A stretch of DNA of 22,742 nt, taken from positions 1 through 22,742 of the forward strand of contig CAJTYJ010000053.1 of the NCBI GenBank assembly GCA_910583895.1, read 5' to 3'. Position 1 is the stretch's first letter; the number at the start of each line of letters is the position of its first letter. The translations under genes and the position numbers were made by a program. Shown here piece by piece: positions 22,122 through 22,742 of this stretch. Under the pieces are notes generated by a model. It did no database searches, was not told the DNA's origin, and saw only the letters and a program-made list of their open reading frames with translations. Origin of the DNA: an uncultured Lachnospiraceae bacterium. GTDB lineage: Bacteria; Bacillota; Clostridia; Lachnospirales; Lachnospiraceae.

Positions 22122-22460
22122 ATGAGAAAGAAAAAATGGATGGCAATGCTGGCGGTGAGCCTGTTCCTGGCGATGATGTTTGCCACCACTGCCTTCGCAG
22201 CCGGGACCGGGGATGTGGCAGGGGCCATTGAAGGAACCTGGACCACAGCATCGGCCCAGATCAAGACTGTGGTCAACAAGGTGGTGTTTCCGGCCATCGA
22301 CCTGATCCTGGCCGTGCTGTTCTTCGTGAAGGTGGGGACGGCCTATATGGACTACCGCAAGCACGGACAGATCGAATGGGCTCCACCGGTGATCCTGTTC
22401 GCCTGCCTGGTGTTCATGCTGACGGCCCCGCTTTATATCTGGGGGATCATCGGGATCTGA
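22122..22460 (+). CDS. DUF3852-family VirB2/TrbC-like small membrane protein
   Basis: ATG 22122 follows AAAAAGGAGG (22104-22113). The protein is 112 aa with a signal peptide (MAMLAVSLFLAMMFATTAFA, cleavage near Ala26), then GTGDVAGAIEGTWTTASAQI and two membrane helices (residues ~53-76, VVFPAIDLILAVLFFVKVGT, and ~88-112, PVILFACLVFMLTAPLYIWG) with a short basic cytosolic loop DYRKHGQ. This matches DUF3852 proteins of clostridial conjugative elements and has the topology of VirB2/TrbC pilins of type IV secretion systems. It probably opens the conjugation operon that continues beyond the window; whether it is a pilin is inferred from topology. Confidence 0.85.
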   Translation: MRKKKWMAMLAVSLFLAMMFATTAFAAGTGDVAGAIEGTWTTASAQIKTVVNKVVFPAIDLILAVLFFVKVGTAYMDYRKHGQIEWAPPVILFACLVFMLTAPLYIWGIIGI

Positions 22461-22482
22461 GGAAAGGAAACTGTGCTTATAT

Positions 22483-22507
22483 GCGGCCTGTCTTTCTGGC
22501 AGGCTGC
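22483..22507 (+). promoter_or_regulatory. 8-bp hairpin before the DUF4240-like gene
   Basis: GCGGCCTG (22483-22490) pairs with CAGGCTGC (22500-22507), with one G-U pair and a 9-nt loop. It lies immediately upstream of the AAAGGAGG site (22510-22517) and has no T tract after it. It may be an mRNA structure that affects relative expression of the two flanking genes. Confidence 0.35.
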
Positions 22508-22522
22508 GGAAAGGAGGCTGGT

Positions 22523-22742
22523 ATGGATAAGGAGACATTCTGGAAAGTGATCGGGGAAGTCAACCGATGTGTGGAGGATGGTGACCAGGAGGCTGTTCTG
22601 GAAGCAACCCAGAGGAAACTGATGGAATATTCTGCTGTGGATATCGCCAGATGGCATGAGATCAAGGGTGTGTATATGCAGCTTGCTGACAGGAACGATC
22701 TGTGGGCGGCCTGTGCGGCCACGGGTACCCACTGTACGGATG
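22523..22742 (+). CDS. DUF4240-like protein, 5' part
   Basis: ATG 22523 lies 5 nt after AAAGGAGG (22510-22517), and the frame is open to the window end (73 codons seen). The start MDKETFWKVIGEVNRCVEDG, the helix KLMEYSAVDIARWHEIKGVY, and DLWAACAATGTHCTD at the edge match the plan of DUF4240 proteins (start 'FW.hI', middle 'hxxhpxxxIhxFxxxF', then 'DLWxAAxhhxxGCSDDGF'). The function of the family is not known. It is soluble, and it sits among conjugation genes. Confidence 0.75.
   Translation, partial: MDKETFWKVIGEVNRCVEDGDQEAVLEATQRKLMEYSAVDIARWHEIKGVYMQLADRNDLWAACAATGTHCTD

Overview
The window looks like part of an integrative conjugative element (ICE) or related accessory island from a gut Firmicute, most likely a Lachnospiraceae/Clostridia member. 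The grounds are strong AGGAGG ribosome-binding sites, moderately high GC, and families typical of clostridial conjugative elements (SpoVG, YodL, DUF4320-like, DUF3852-like, ArdA-like, DUF4240-like). No relaxase, integrase, VirB4 or VirD4 lies in the window, so the ICE assignment is inference from context. All genes are on the + strand, packed with short gaps or 4-8 nt overlaps. No tRNA, rRNA, CRISPR array or insertion sequence was seen, and no gene-free stretch exceeds 300 bases.

Region 1 (1-5660) is a DNA-processing/defence-evasion module. It holds the 3' end of a PAPS-reductase-family protein, a small protein that duplicates the C-terminal module of a later one, a small DUF6075-like protein, two large ArdA-like multidomain proteins and a Dam-type adenine methyltransferase. 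The methyltransferase appears to start at a non-canonical AUC codon.

Region 2 (5641-9574) holds small regulators and element hypotheticals: an unknown protein, two overlapping AbrB/SpoVT-type regulators, a mobile-element protein, a YodL-domain protein, a Flp-like pilin, a SpoVG protein, a conserved hypothetical and a double ribbon-helix-helix-like protein.

Region 3 (9584-18922) starts at a terminator and carries a Tad-type (type IVc) pilus system: SpoVG paralogue, second Flp-like pilin, GxGD prepilin peptidase, terminator, one-helix micro-protein, CpaB/RcpC, TadZ/CpaE, TadA/CpaF, TadB, TadC, a protein made of seven helix-turn-helix-like repeats, a 33-aa micro-protein, a DUF4320-type pseudopilin and a TadE-like pseudopilin. 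No secretin gene is seen, as expected for a single-membrane cell.

Region 4 (18923-22742) begins with a promoter-like intergenic region. It encodes a membrane-anchored acidic protein, a large secreted Trp-rich protein behind a structured 252-bp gap, a possible ADP-ribosyltransferase-like protein, a VirB2/TrbC-like small membrane protein (DUF3852 type) and the start of a DUF4240-like gene. Together the window joins a Tad pilus assembly line to what may be the first gene of a conjugative type IV secretion operon. The pilus could serve mating-pair attachment, but that is inference.
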